Assembly (NCBI GenBank): GCA_963824595.1
Contig: CAWGPY010000010.1
Location: forward strand, 128,883-192,882
Length of the DNA stretch: 64,000 bases
Source of the DNA: Cybelea sp963824595
Lineage (GTDB): Bacteria > Vulcanimicrobiota > Vulcanimicrobiia > Vulcanimicrobiales > Vulcanimicrobiaceae
Direction of reading: 5' to 3'
The notes beneath the pieces are model-generated. The model saw nothing but the letters and a program-made list of their open reading frames with translations, was not told where the DNA came from and did not search any database. Of the stretch, positions 18,173 through 26,024 are shown piece after piece. How positions within the stretch are numbered: the stretch's first letter is position 1; each line of letters starts with the position of its first letter. The position numbers and the translations under genes were made by a program.

Positions 18173-18631
18173 ATGACCGACGCTACTGCCGAATCGCGCG
18201 ACATCCGGCGCTTCGTCTGGATCGCCGTCGCCATCGCCGCGAGCCTCGTTGCGGCGATGCTGTTGATGGCGGGCCTCATCGCCGCGTACGTATTGAAGAT
18301 GATGGACCGCACCGACGCCCACGTCTGCGGACTCGCCGCGGTGCGCCACAGCCCGATCGCCGTGCGCCTGGTCGGACTGCCCATCGAGCAGCGCGGCTTT
18401 ACCGGCGGCTCGACGTCGTCGGAGAACGGCCGGCTCACCGAGAGCGTCAGCTTCACCGTGGGCGGACCGCGCGGCACCGCGTACGTCGCGTCCGAGGGCC
18501 GGCGCTCGCCGCTGGAGTCGCACCTGATCGTGAAGATCGGGCGCGAAGGGCACAGCGCGACGATCTACTCCGGACCGTTCGACTGCGCCGAGCTCCACGC
18601 GCGACGCGCCGGCTCGGCAGGCGCGCTATAA
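18173..18631 (+). CDS. Single-pass membrane protein with Coa1-like domain, 152 aa
   Basis: One transmembrane helix (about residues 12-39) follows a short cytosolic N-terminus. The extracytoplasmic part, with VRHSPIAVRLVGLPIE and VGGPRGTAYV, has the pattern of the Coa1/cytochrome-oxidase-assembly domain found in many bacterial membrane proteins of unknown role. ATG 18173 is preferred over an earlier start because the upstream stretch is Arg/Pro-rich and antisense to the peroxiredoxin promoter. The 3' end overlaps the convergent gene by six bases. Confidence 0.65.
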   Translation: MTDATAESRDIRRFVWIAVAIAASLVAAMLLMAGLIAAYVLKMMDRTDAHVCGLAAVRHSPIAVRLVGLPIEQRGFTGGSTSSENGRLTESVSFTVGGPRGTAYVASEGRRSPLESHLIVKIGREGHSATIYSGPFDCAELHARRAGSAGAL

Positions 18632-19168
18632 CCTGAAGGTCACGTCGCCGAACTGCTTGGGATCGTAGTTGGCGTCGTTCGGGGGCCGCGGCGTGTCCTT
18701 CCACCACGTGCTATAGGTCGCGAGCCACTCGAAGTTTTCGAACAGGTACTCGTTGCCGCGCGCGCGCCGCAGCCGCCGCACGAACGGCAGAATGGTGTTC
18801 CAGCGCGAGCGCAGCATGAAGCCCACGGCGTCGACCAGCAGCGACGCGTCGAGCACGCGCCGCCGCGCGAGGCACGCGATCGTCTCGACGTACTGCGCGA
18901 CCAGCACCAGCGCCTGATCGTCGGCCGAGCCCTCGAACTCGGCGAGCAGCGTGTTCTCGTCGGTATAACGGTCCGCGATGCCCTCGAGCTGGCCGAACGC
19001 GGCGACGATCGCGGGATCCGTCAACCGCCCGATCGCCTCGAGGAGCGCCACCGCGTTGCGCTCGTGCTCGAGCTGTTTGTTCTGGCGCGTCAGCAGAAAC
19101 GACGAGAAGCCCAGCGCGATCAGCGATACGACGACCGACGACCCCGCGAGCGCCTGATCGGGGCTCAC
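18626..19168 (-). CDS. Hypothetical membrane-anchored protein (DUF4760-like), 180 aa
   Basis: An N-terminal helix (GSSVVVSLIALGFSSFLL) anchors a mostly alpha-helical cytosolic domain containing WNTILPFVRRLRRARG and FEWLATYSTWW. This looks like the DUF4760 type, a family without known function. It starts 10 bases beyond the acyl-CoA dehydrogenase gene end on the same strand and may be co-transcribed with it. The relation to DUF4760 is by eye only. Confidence 0.6.
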   Translation of the reverse strand: MSPDQALAGSSVVVSLIALGFSSFLLTRQNKQLEHERNAVALLEAIGRLTDPAIVAAFGQLEGIADRYTDENTLLAEFEGSADDQALVLVAQYVETIACLARRRVLDASLLVDAVGFMLRSRWNTILPFVRRLRRARGNEYLFENFEWLATYSTWWKDTPRPPNDANYDPKQFGDVTFRL

Positions 19169-19178
19169 GCGCGGGCGC

Positions 19179-20327
19179 TCACAGGCCTATGAGACGCGCG
19201 AGGATCATGCGCTGCACTTCGTTCGTGCCCTCGCCGATCTCGTTGACCTTCTGATCGCGGTACATGCGCGAGATCGGATACTCGTCCATGAAGCCGTAGC
19301 CGCCGTGGATCTGCAGCGCGTCGTTGACGGCGCGATGCGACAGCTCGCCCGCGAAGAGCTTGGCGAAGCTGGCCGACTGCACGAAGTCGCGGCCCTGGTC
19401 CTTCTCCCACGCCGCGCGCAGCATCATGAGCTTCGCGTGCTCGATCTCCGTCAGCATGTCGACGAGCTTGAACGAGATCGCCTGGAACTTGCTGATCGGC
19501 CGGCCGAACGCATGGCGCTCCTTCGAGTACGCGAGCGCTTCGTCGTAGGCGCCCATCGCGAGGCCGATCGAGAGCGCCGCGACCGAGATGCGGCCGCCGT
19601 CGAGGATCGAGAGAAACTGCTTGAACCCCTCGCCGCGCGGGCCGAGCAGGTTCTCCTCGGGCACCTCGGCGTCGGCGAACGACAGCTCGCGCGTGTCGGA
19701 CGCGCGCCAGCCCATCTTGGAGTACTTGCGGCTGCGCGTGAAGCCCGGCGTCGCCTGCGGCACGACGACGTTCGAGATCTCGCGCGAGCCGTCGGCCCGT
19801 TTGCCCGTGACCGCGGTGATCGTGGTGCCGCCCGAGATGTCGGTGCCGGAGTTGGTGATGAACGCCTTCGTTCCGTTGATGACCCACTTGCCGTCGCGCA
19901 GCTCCGCCTTCGTCTGCACGTTGCCGGCGTCGCTGCCGGCGCCGGGCTCGGTCAGGCCGAAGCCCCACAGCATCGTTCCCTGCGCGAGCGGCACGAGATA
20001 CTCTTGCTTCTGGCGCTCCGTGCCGAACAGATAGAACGGCGTGGCGCCGAGCGAGACGTGCGCGGCCATCGTGATCGCCGTGGATGCGTCGGCGCGCGCG
20101 ATCTCCATGACGGCCAGCGCGTAGCTCACCGTGTCGCCCCCGGCGCCGCCGTACTCCTCGGGAAACGGCAGGCCCATGAAGCCCAGCTCGCCCATCTTTT
20201 GGACGAGCTCGTAGGGGAAGCGCTCGTTGCGATCCATCTCTTCGGCGCGCGGCTTCACCTCGTCGCGCGCGAACTCGCGTGCGAGGCCGGCAATGGCCTT
20301 TTGCTCGTCGCTTAAATCGAAGTCCAT
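19179..20327 (-). CDS. Acyl-CoA dehydrogenase
   Basis: 382 residues, standard length for short/medium-chain enzymes. Landmarks: GFGLTEPGAGSDAGN (FAD and substrate loop), WVINGTKAFITNSG (FAD-binding middle domain), QIHGGYGFMDEYPISRMYRDQ and IGEGTNEVQRMILAR, the C-terminal FAD contact region. It removes two hydrogens from acyl-CoA, passing electrons to ETF. The substrate chain length or branching cannot be read. Divergent from ftsE over 45 bases. Confidence 0.93.
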   Translation of the reverse strand: MDFDLSDEQKAIAGLAREFARDEVKPRAEEMDRNERFPYELVQKMGELGFMGLPFPEEYGGAGGDTVSYALAVMEIARADASTAITMAAHVSLGATPFYLFGTERQKQEYLVPLAQGTMLWGFGLTEPGAGSDAGNVQTKAELRDGKWVINGTKAFITNSGTDISGGTTITAVTGKRADGSREISNVVVPQATPGFTRSRKYSKMGWRASDTRELSFADAEVPEENLLGPRGEGFKQFLSILDGGRISVAALSIGLAMGAYDEALAYSKERHAFGRPISKFQAISFKLVDMLTEIEHAKLMMLRAAWEKDQGRDFVQSASFAKLFAGELSHRAVNDALQIHGGYGFMDEYPISRMYRDQKVNEIGEGTNEVQRMILARLIGL

Positions 20328-20372
20328 GGCGGAGGTATAGGCCCGACCCTCAGGAAAAGTCCTCTCTCAGCG

Positions 20373-21083
20373 ATGATCTCCCTCCGCGGCGTTTCGCTCG
20401 TCTATCCGAACGGCGTGCGCGCCCTCGACAACGTGAACCTCGAGATTGCGAAGGGCGACTTCGTCTTCCTGGTTGGCGACTCCGGAACCGGCAAATCCAG
20501 TCTGCTCCGCCTGCTCTACCGGGAAGCGGCGGCGACGGCCGGCGAGATCATCGTCGACGGCATCCGCGTCGATCGTCTGCGCCGAAACCGCGTCCCCGCG
20601 CTGCGCCGCCACCTGGGCGTAGTCTTCCAAGACTTCAAGTTGCTCATCGACAAGACGGTGTGGGAGAACGTCGCCTTCGCGATGCAAGTCACCGGCGCCC
20701 ACACGCGCGACGTGATGCGACAGGTGCCGCGCGCGCTCGATCTCGTCGGCCTCTCGCACAAGAGCCGCATGTATCCCGGCGAGCTGTCGGGCGGCGAGCA
20801 GCAGCGCACCGCGATCGCGCGCGCGCTCGTCAACAACCCGAAGATTCTGCTCTGCGACGAACCCACCGGTAATCTGGACCCCGCGAACACCACTGAGATC
20901 ACCGCGCTGCTGCTGCGAATCAATCTCAAGGGGACGACCGTCGTCGTTGCGACCCACAACCAGGCCGTCGTGGATCGCATGCGCCGCCGCGTCGTGCGCT
21001 TGGAGGACGGCCGCATCACGGCGGATGAGGAGCGAGGCTACTACTATCTTGGACTCGGGCAAGGTCAAGTTCTTTCTGGGTGA
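20373..21083 (+). CDS. ftsE: Cell division ATP-binding protein FtsE
   Basis: 236 residues, an ABC ATPase with Walker A GDSGTGKSS, signature LSGGEQQR, Walker B ILLCDEPTG and switch histidine in VVVATHN. It partners FtsX to drive peptidoglycan hydrolysis at the septum. First gene of a cluster ftsE-ftsX-M23 peptidase-S41-S41. Its end overlaps the inferred TTG start of ftsX. Confidence 0.95.
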   Translation: MISLRGVSLVYPNGVRALDNVNLEIAKGDFVFLVGDSGTGKSSLLRLLYREAAATAGEIIVDGIRVDRLRRNRVPALRRHLGVVFQDFKLLIDKTVWENVAFAMQVTGAHTRDVMRQVPRALDLVGLSHKSRMYPGELSGGEQQRTAIARALVNNPKILLCDEPTGNLDPANTTEITALLLRINLKGTTVVVATHNQAVVDRMRRRVVRLEDGRITADEERGYYYLGLGQGQVLSG

Positions 21084-21930
21084 GGTGTCGCGCAACTTCA
21101 CGCGCAACACCGGCATGCAGGCCACGGCGATCGGAACGGTCGCCATCACCATCGTCCTCCTCGGTCTCTTTCTGTTCGTGCGCGGCGCGCTCGCCGACGT
21201 CGGCGCCAAGCTGCTCGATCAGATCGAGGTCTCGGCGTATCTGAAGCCCGACGTTACGCCCGCGCAGACCACCGCGATCGCGCACTTCCTCGCACAAGAC
21301 CCGCTGATCGCGTCCGTCCAGTTCGTGCCGAAGAAGCAGGGGCTGGCCGAGTTGCGCGCGCGCACGACCGGCACGATCGACACCGCGCTGTTGACGGAGA
21401 ATCCTCTGCCCGACAAGTTCCGCATCAAGGCGCGCGTACCCGACGACGTCGAGGCGGTCGCGGCCAGCGTGCGGCGCTTGACCGGCGTGCAGAACGTCGT
21501 CTACGGGCAGAAAACCGTGCAGCGGCTGCTGCAGCTGGGCGCGGTGCTTCGCCGCGTCGGCATCGCCGTGATCGTCGTGTTCCTCGCCGTCGCCGGTATC
21601 ATCATCGCGAACACGATTCGGCTCACCGTCTACGCGCGCCGGCGCGAGATCGCGATCATGCAGCTGGTCGGCGCGACGGGCACCTACATCCGCCTGCCGT
21701 TCATCTGCGAGGGACTGCTCGACGGCGTGATCGGCGCGCTCATCGCCGTGGCGCTGCTCGCGATCGCGCGCGCGGCGCTGTGGCCGCGCCTGCTCGAGGC
21801 GCTGCCCTGGGCGCAGCTCACCGCGGCGCCGGTGGACGTTCGCATCCTGGCGTTGCAGCTCGTGATCGTCGGAGCCGCGATCGGCGTAGCCGGTTCGTGG
21901 ATCTCCGTCGGACGCCACCTCCGCACTTGA
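21049..21930 (+). CDS. ftsX: Cell division protein FtsX
   Basis: 293 residues from a TTG start at 21049, giving MDSGKVKFFLGEVSRNF; the upstream frame is antisense-like continuation inside ftsE. GAGGAGCGAGG upstream serves as ribosome site. The protein has an N-terminal transmembrane helix, a periplasmic domain (YLKPDVTPAQ to VVYGQKTV) and three C-terminal helices, including VRLTVYARRREIAIMQLVGA-type MacB/FtsX core. Transmits FtsE ATPase cycling to a periplasmic EnvC-like activator, probably the next gene. Confidence 0.92.
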   Translation: MDSGKVKFFLGEVSRNFTRNTGMQATAIGTVAITIVLLGLFLFVRGALADVGAKLLDQIEVSAYLKPDVTPAQTTAIAHFLAQDPLIASVQFVPKKQGLAELRARTTGTIDTALLTENPLPDKFRIKARVPDDVEAVAASVRRLTGVQNVVYGQKTVQRLLQLGAVLRRVGIAVIVVFLAVAGIIIANTIRLTVYARRREIAIMQLVGATGTYIRLPFICEGLLDGVIGALIAVALLAIARAALWPRLLEALPWAQLTAAPVDVRILALQLVIVGAAIGVAGSWISVGRHLRT

Positions 21931-23111
21931 TGCGCCGCGCCGCGGCCGTGGCCGTCGCACTCGCGTTCGTACCGACGCTGGCCGGCGCGAGCAAACCGAC
22001 CTTGCAGCAACGCATCGAGGCGGAACGCGCGAAGGCCCAGGCGATCCACGCGCGCCTGCACGAAAAGCGCTCGGAACTGCACACCGTGACGCTGCACTAC
22101 AACGACCTGCAGCGCCAGCTCGGCGAAACCAACGCGGCGATCGGCCAGGTGAGCGACCACATCGACGGCCTGCGCGCGCAGCGCGCGTCCACGCAGCGCC
22201 GCATCGACTGGACCACCGTGCAGCTCGACGCGGCGAAGGCGTCGCTCAAGCTGCACGACGACCTGCTCAAGCGCCGCCTCGTGGACGTGTACGAAAACGG
22301 GGACCTCAGCTACATGAACGTGCTGATCTCGGCGCGCTCGTTCAGCGAGTTCGTGGAGCGCTGGGAAGACCTGCGCCTGCTCATTGCGGCCAATCAGCGC
22401 ACGGTGCGCTCGCGGCGAGCCGCGGAGCGGCGCGTCGCCTCGATCGAAGCCGATCTCGAGCGCACGCGCATGGAGCTGCAGCGCGAAGAAGCCGCACAGC
22501 AAGAGGCGCGCAGTCAGCTCGACTCGCTGGCGAACGAACGGCAAAACCTGGTGCAGCTGGCCGCCGTCCGGCGCCACAGCGTGGCGTCGGAAGTGGCGGA
22601 GATCGAGAGCCTCTCGGCGGCCGAGGAGTCGCAGCTCGAAGCCCTGATCTTGGAGCGCGAGCGCGAGCTCGAGGCCCAGCAGCGCGCGGCGGGCATCGCC
22701 GGCGGCGCGGTCAGCCAAGGCAGCCGGGGTGGCTTCTCGTGGCCGGTCACCGGCACGATTACTTCGCCCTTCGGCTGGCGCTCCAATCCGTTCGGGGGCG
22801 CCCCCGAGTTCCATCAGGGTCTCGACATCGCGGCGCCATCGGGCACGACGGTGACCGCGGCGGCCGCCGGCACGGTGATCATGGCGCAGTGGTACGGCGG
22901 CTACGGCAACTACGTGCTCATAGATCACGGCGGCGGCTACTCGACGGGATACGGCCACCTCTCGGCCATCTACGTCTCCAACGGCCAGACCGTGCAGCGC
23001 GGGCAGGCGATCGGCGCCGTCGGTTCCACCGGCCAGTCGACCGGTCCGCACCTCCACTTCGAGATCCGGATCGCGGGCAAGCCCGTGGACCCGGCTCCCC
23101 GGCTCCATTAA
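21930..23111 (+). CDS. EnvC/NlpD-like M23 peptidase with coiled coil
   Basis: 393 residues: signal peptide (cleaved near AGA), a long coiled coil from about residue 25 to 240, then a LytM/M23 domain with HQGLDIAAPSG and HLHFEIR. Both zinc-ligand motifs (HxxxD and HxH) look intact, unlike the degenerate EnvC of E. coli, so it may itself cut peptidoglycan. The start shares one base with the ftsX stop (TGATG). Coiled coil plus position after ftsEX match the known FtsX-EnvC arrangement. Confidence 0.9.
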   Translation: MRRAAAVAVALAFVPTLAGASKPTLQQRIEAERAKAQAIHARLHEKRSELHTVTLHYNDLQRQLGETNAAIGQVSDHIDGLRAQRASTQRRIDWTTVQLDAAKASLKLHDDLLKRRLVDVYENGDLSYMNVLISARSFSEFVERWEDLRLLIAANQRTVRSRRAAERRVASIEADLERTRMELQREEAAQQEARSQLDSLANERQNLVQLAAVRRHSVASEVAEIESLSAAEESQLEALILERERELEAQQRAAGIAGGAVSQGSRGGFSWPVTGTITSPFGWRSNPFGGAPEFHQGLDIAAPSGTTVTAAAAGTVIMAQWYGGYGNYVLIDHGGGYSTGYGHLSAIYVSNGQTVQRGQAIGAVGSTGQSTGPHLHFEIRIAGKPVDPAPRLH

Positions 23112-23136
23112 GACTTGAACAATAGTCTGCTACAAT
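23108..23136 (+). promoter_or_regulatory. Possible sigma-70-type promoter before the S41 peptidase genes
   Basis: TTAAGA (23108-23113) and TACAAT (23131-23136) are 17 bases apart in the only AT-rich stretch between the M23 gene and the first S41 gene. The -10 is good and the -35 weak, so this is tentative. Confidence 0.35.
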
Positions 23137-23181
23137 CAGAAACCCGGAGCCGGTCGAGGCGGGTATGAAGACCGGGTATTG

Positions 23182-24603
23182 ATGAGAGGATCGATGAGCC
23201 GTTCCCTACGCTTTTTGATGGTGGCCCTGCTGGTGGTTGCGCTTGCCGCGGCCGCCACGCTGCTCGTGGCCCAACGCACCGGCGGCCTGGCGCGGCAGTC
23301 GGTGCTCGAAGTCGCCACGACCGGCGATCTGCGCGACCTTTTCGCGTCGCACGGCGATCCCCAGTCCATGCAGGCAAATCTCGCGCTTCGCAGGCTCGAG
23401 AGCGACTACTACAAGCCCGTCGACCCGCAGACGCCGATCGCCGGCGAGACGTCGGCGCTGCGCTCGTTCCTGGCGTCGAAGAAGATCCGGGTTGCGTCGC
23501 TGCCGGCGCCGATGGCCAACGGCGTGCCGAGCGAGGACGGCGCGCGCGCCGCGAGCGTCCTGAGTTACGCGCAGCAGCATTACGGGTCGGATGTAGGCCC
23601 CGGCGCCGACGACGACCTAACCGACGCCGCGCTGCGCGGCATCATGAGCTCCGTGCACGATCCCTATACCGTCTATCTCTCGCCGCGCGAGATCCGCGGC
23701 CTGAACGAGTCGCTATCGGGCGGCAACTTCGGCGGCATCGGCGTGTACATTTATCAGCTCAAGGACGGCCGGATCGTCGTGCAGCCGATCGAGGATCTGC
23801 CCGCCTCCCGCGCGGGCATGAAGCCCGGCGAGGTGGTGGACTCGGTTGACGGCAAGCCGGTACGCGGCGTGAGCATCGATCGCGTCGAGGTCATGATCCG
23901 CGGCGAGGCCGGCACGGTCGTGCATCTGAGCGCGCATCCGTATAACAAGGCCGGCGCCGATCGCACCTACGCGATCGTGCGCGAGATCATCCACGTGCCG
24001 ACCGTGCGCGCCAAGATGGAAGACGGCATCGACTACATCCGCCTCTCCGACTTCGGCACGACCTCGGCCGAGGAGATGCGTAAGGCGCTGCTCGACGGCA
24101 AGGCGCGCGGCGCGCACGCCTACATCCTGGACCTGCGCGACAACGGCGGCGGCCTGCTCGACGCCGCGGTCGCCATCTCGAGCTTCTTCGTGCCGCAGGG
24201 GACGATCGTCTCGACCATCCGGCGCGACGGCCAGCGCACCACCGAAGAGGCGCTCGGCACCGCGATCGGCGGGTTGACCCCGCTCGTGATCCTGGTGAAC
24301 AAGTACACGGCCAGCGCGTCCGAGATCACGTCGGGCGCCCTGCAGGACTACAAGCTGGCCACGCTGATCGGCACGCGCACCTTCGGCAAAGGCGTCGTGC
24401 AGAGCATCTTCCCCATGCCCGGTCAGGGCGCGCTCAAGATCACGACCGCGCGCTACGTCACGCCGGCCGGGCGCGACATCCAGCATCACGGCATCGAGCC
24501 CGACGTCGTGGTGAACCAAGACCCCAATCCATCGCTCATCGACACGCCGGCGGACAAACAGCTCGCGGCCGCCAAGGCACGTTTACGGGCCTCTCTACGT
24601 TAA
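23182..24603 (+). CDS. C-terminal processing peptidase, S41 family (first of tandem pair)
   Basis: 473 residues with an N-terminal membrane helix/signal, a PDZ domain (FGGIGVYIYQ to VHLSAHPYN) and the S41 core with DLRDNGGGLLDAAV. The catalytic dyad is Ser378 in TASASEI and Lys403 in TFGKG, exactly 25 residues apart as in Prc/CtpA. It probably processes cell-envelope proteins such as peptidoglycan hydrolases or their activators. ATG 23182 is used; 23194 is an alternative with an AGAGGA sequence upstream. Co-oriented with ftsEX and the M23 peptidase. Confidence 0.92.
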   Translation: MRGSMSRSLRFLMVALLVVALAAAATLLVAQRTGGLARQSVLEVATTGDLRDLFASHGDPQSMQANLALRRLESDYYKPVDPQTPIAGETSALRSFLASKKIRVASLPAPMANGVPSEDGARAASVLSYAQQHYGSDVGPGADDDLTDAALRGIMSSVHDPYTVYLSPREIRGLNESLSGGNFGGIGVYIYQLKDGRIVVQPIEDLPASRAGMKPGEVVDSVDGKPVRGVSIDRVEVMIRGEAGTVVHLSAHPYNKAGADRTYAIVREIIHVPTVRAKMEDGIDYIRLSDFGTTSAEEMRKALLDGKARGAHAYILDLRDNGGGLLDAAVAISSFFVPQGTIVSTIRRDGQRTTEEALGTAIGGLTPLVILVNKYTASASEITSGALQDYKLATLIGTRTFGKGVVQSIFPMPGQGALKITTARYVTPAGRDIQHHGIEPDVVVNQDPNPSLIDTPADKQLAAAKARLRASLR

Positions 24604-24613
24604 TTTGGAGATC

Positions 24614-25972
24614 ATGAAACGCACGCTCTCGCTCGTCTGGGCCGGCGCCCTCGCCGTCACCCTCGTTCAGCTCCCCACCGCATCGGCCGCGCCGGCGTCG
24701 CATCTCTCGCCGACGGACGCCGGCGAGCTCTCGACCGGCTATACGTATCTCACCGACAACTTCTACAAGAAGGTCGATCCGCAGGCGGTGCTCGACTCGG
24801 TCCGCGCGCAGATGCTGGCCGCGATGCGCACCGCGGGCGTCAAGCACGCGGACCTTCCGGTGATGCACGCCGGCGACGCGTCGGCCGGCAACGTCCGCGC
24901 GATCGATCGCGAGGTCGAGAGCGCGACGGCCGAATCGCGAGGCAAGTTCAGCACGCACGACATGACGTATCTGGCGCTGCAAGGGATGATGCGTTCGGTC
25001 AACGACCGCTACACGGTCTTCATGACGCCGAAAGAGTACGCCGGGCTCAATCAGGGCCTCGACGGTGGCGACTTCGGCGGCACGGGCATCGTGATCCAGG
25101 TTGACGACAAGACGAAGTATATCTCGGTCGAGAACGTGGTGCCCAACGGCCCCGCCGACAAGGCCGGCGTCGAACAGGACGATCTGATCACCACCATTGA
25201 CGGCGTGTCGACCAAGGGCATGTCGCTGCCGGCGGCCAGCGGAAAGCTGCGCGGCAAAGAGGGCACCAAGGTCACGCTCACGCTCACGCGCGACGCCGCG
25301 ACCGTCCCGCCGATCACCATCACGCGCGCCAAGATCCACCAGCTCAGCGTCTACGAAAAGATGCTGCCCGGCAAGATCGGCTACGTCGCGCTCACCGTGT
25401 TCGGCCGCGACACCGGCGACGAGCTCAACGCCGCGCTCGAGCGGCTGCAGAGCCAGGGCGCTCGCGCGCTCGTGCTCGACCTGCGCGACAACGGCGGCGG
25501 CTATCTCGAAGCCGCGGTGGCCGTCAGCTCGAAGTTCATTTCGAGCGGGCCGATCGTCTCCGTCGAGTCGCGCGCCTCGAACATCACGACGCTCGACGCC
25601 GACAACACGGCGATCCCGCCGCTGCCGCTGGTCGTGCTCGTGAACGGGTACACCGCGTCGGCATCGGAGATCACGTCGGGCGCGATCCAGGACAGCAGCG
25701 TGGGCACCATCCTCGGCACGAAGACGTTCGGCAAGGGCGTCGTGCAGACGATCATCCCGCTGCCGGATAAGAGCGCCATCAAGGTCACCACCGCGCGCTA
25801 CCTCACGCCGCGCAACCGCGACATCAACCACCTGGGCATCATGCCGGACATCGTCATCGTGGAGAACAAGCACCCGACCTACGGCACGCCGTCGAAAGAC
25901 GATCAGCTTACGCGGGCGATTCAGTACCTCGACGACAAGCTGGCCCGTTACAACCAGGAAAACGGCGTCTAG
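24614..25972 (+). CDS. C-terminal processing peptidase, S41 family (second of tandem pair)
   Basis: 452 residues: signal peptide ending near ASA, PDZ domain (FGGTGIVIQVDD onward) and S41 core with DLRDNGGGYLEAAV. The dyad is Ser349 in TASASEI and Lys374 in TFGKG. It is clearly paralogous to the gene just upstream, sharing most active-site segments, so it arose by tandem duplication or was kept as a specialised partner. ATG 24614 is preceded by TTGGAG; only 10 bases separate it from the preceding stop. Confidence 0.92.
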   Translation: MKRTLSLVWAGALAVTLVQLPTASAAPASHLSPTDAGELSTGYTYLTDNFYKKVDPQAVLDSVRAQMLAAMRTAGVKHADLPVMHAGDASAGNVRAIDREVESATAESRGKFSTHDMTYLALQGMMRSVNDRYTVFMTPKEYAGLNQGLDGGDFGGTGIVIQVDDKTKYISVENVVPNGPADKAGVEQDDLITTIDGVSTKGMSLPAASGKLRGKEGTKVTLTLTRDAATVPPITITRAKIHQLSVYEKMLPGKIGYVALTVFGRDTGDELNAALERLQSQGARALVLDLRDNGGGYLEAAVAVSSKFISSGPIVSVESRASNITTLDADNTAIPPLPLVVLVNGYTASASEITSGAIQDSSVGTILGTKTFGKGVVQTIIPLPDKSAIKVTTARYLTPRNRDINHLGIMPDIVIVENKHPTYGTPSKDDQLTRAIQYLDDKLARYNQENGV

Positions 25973-26024
25973 AGTTTAGGCCGCTCGCTCAGGCGGGTGG
26001 CTTACGCACCCACGCGACCGCCGC

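Noticed and set aside
23115..23136. Promoter TTGAAC with TACAAT
   Set aside because: Spacing is only 10 bases; the 17-base pair TTAAGA/TACAAT is preferred, though weak.
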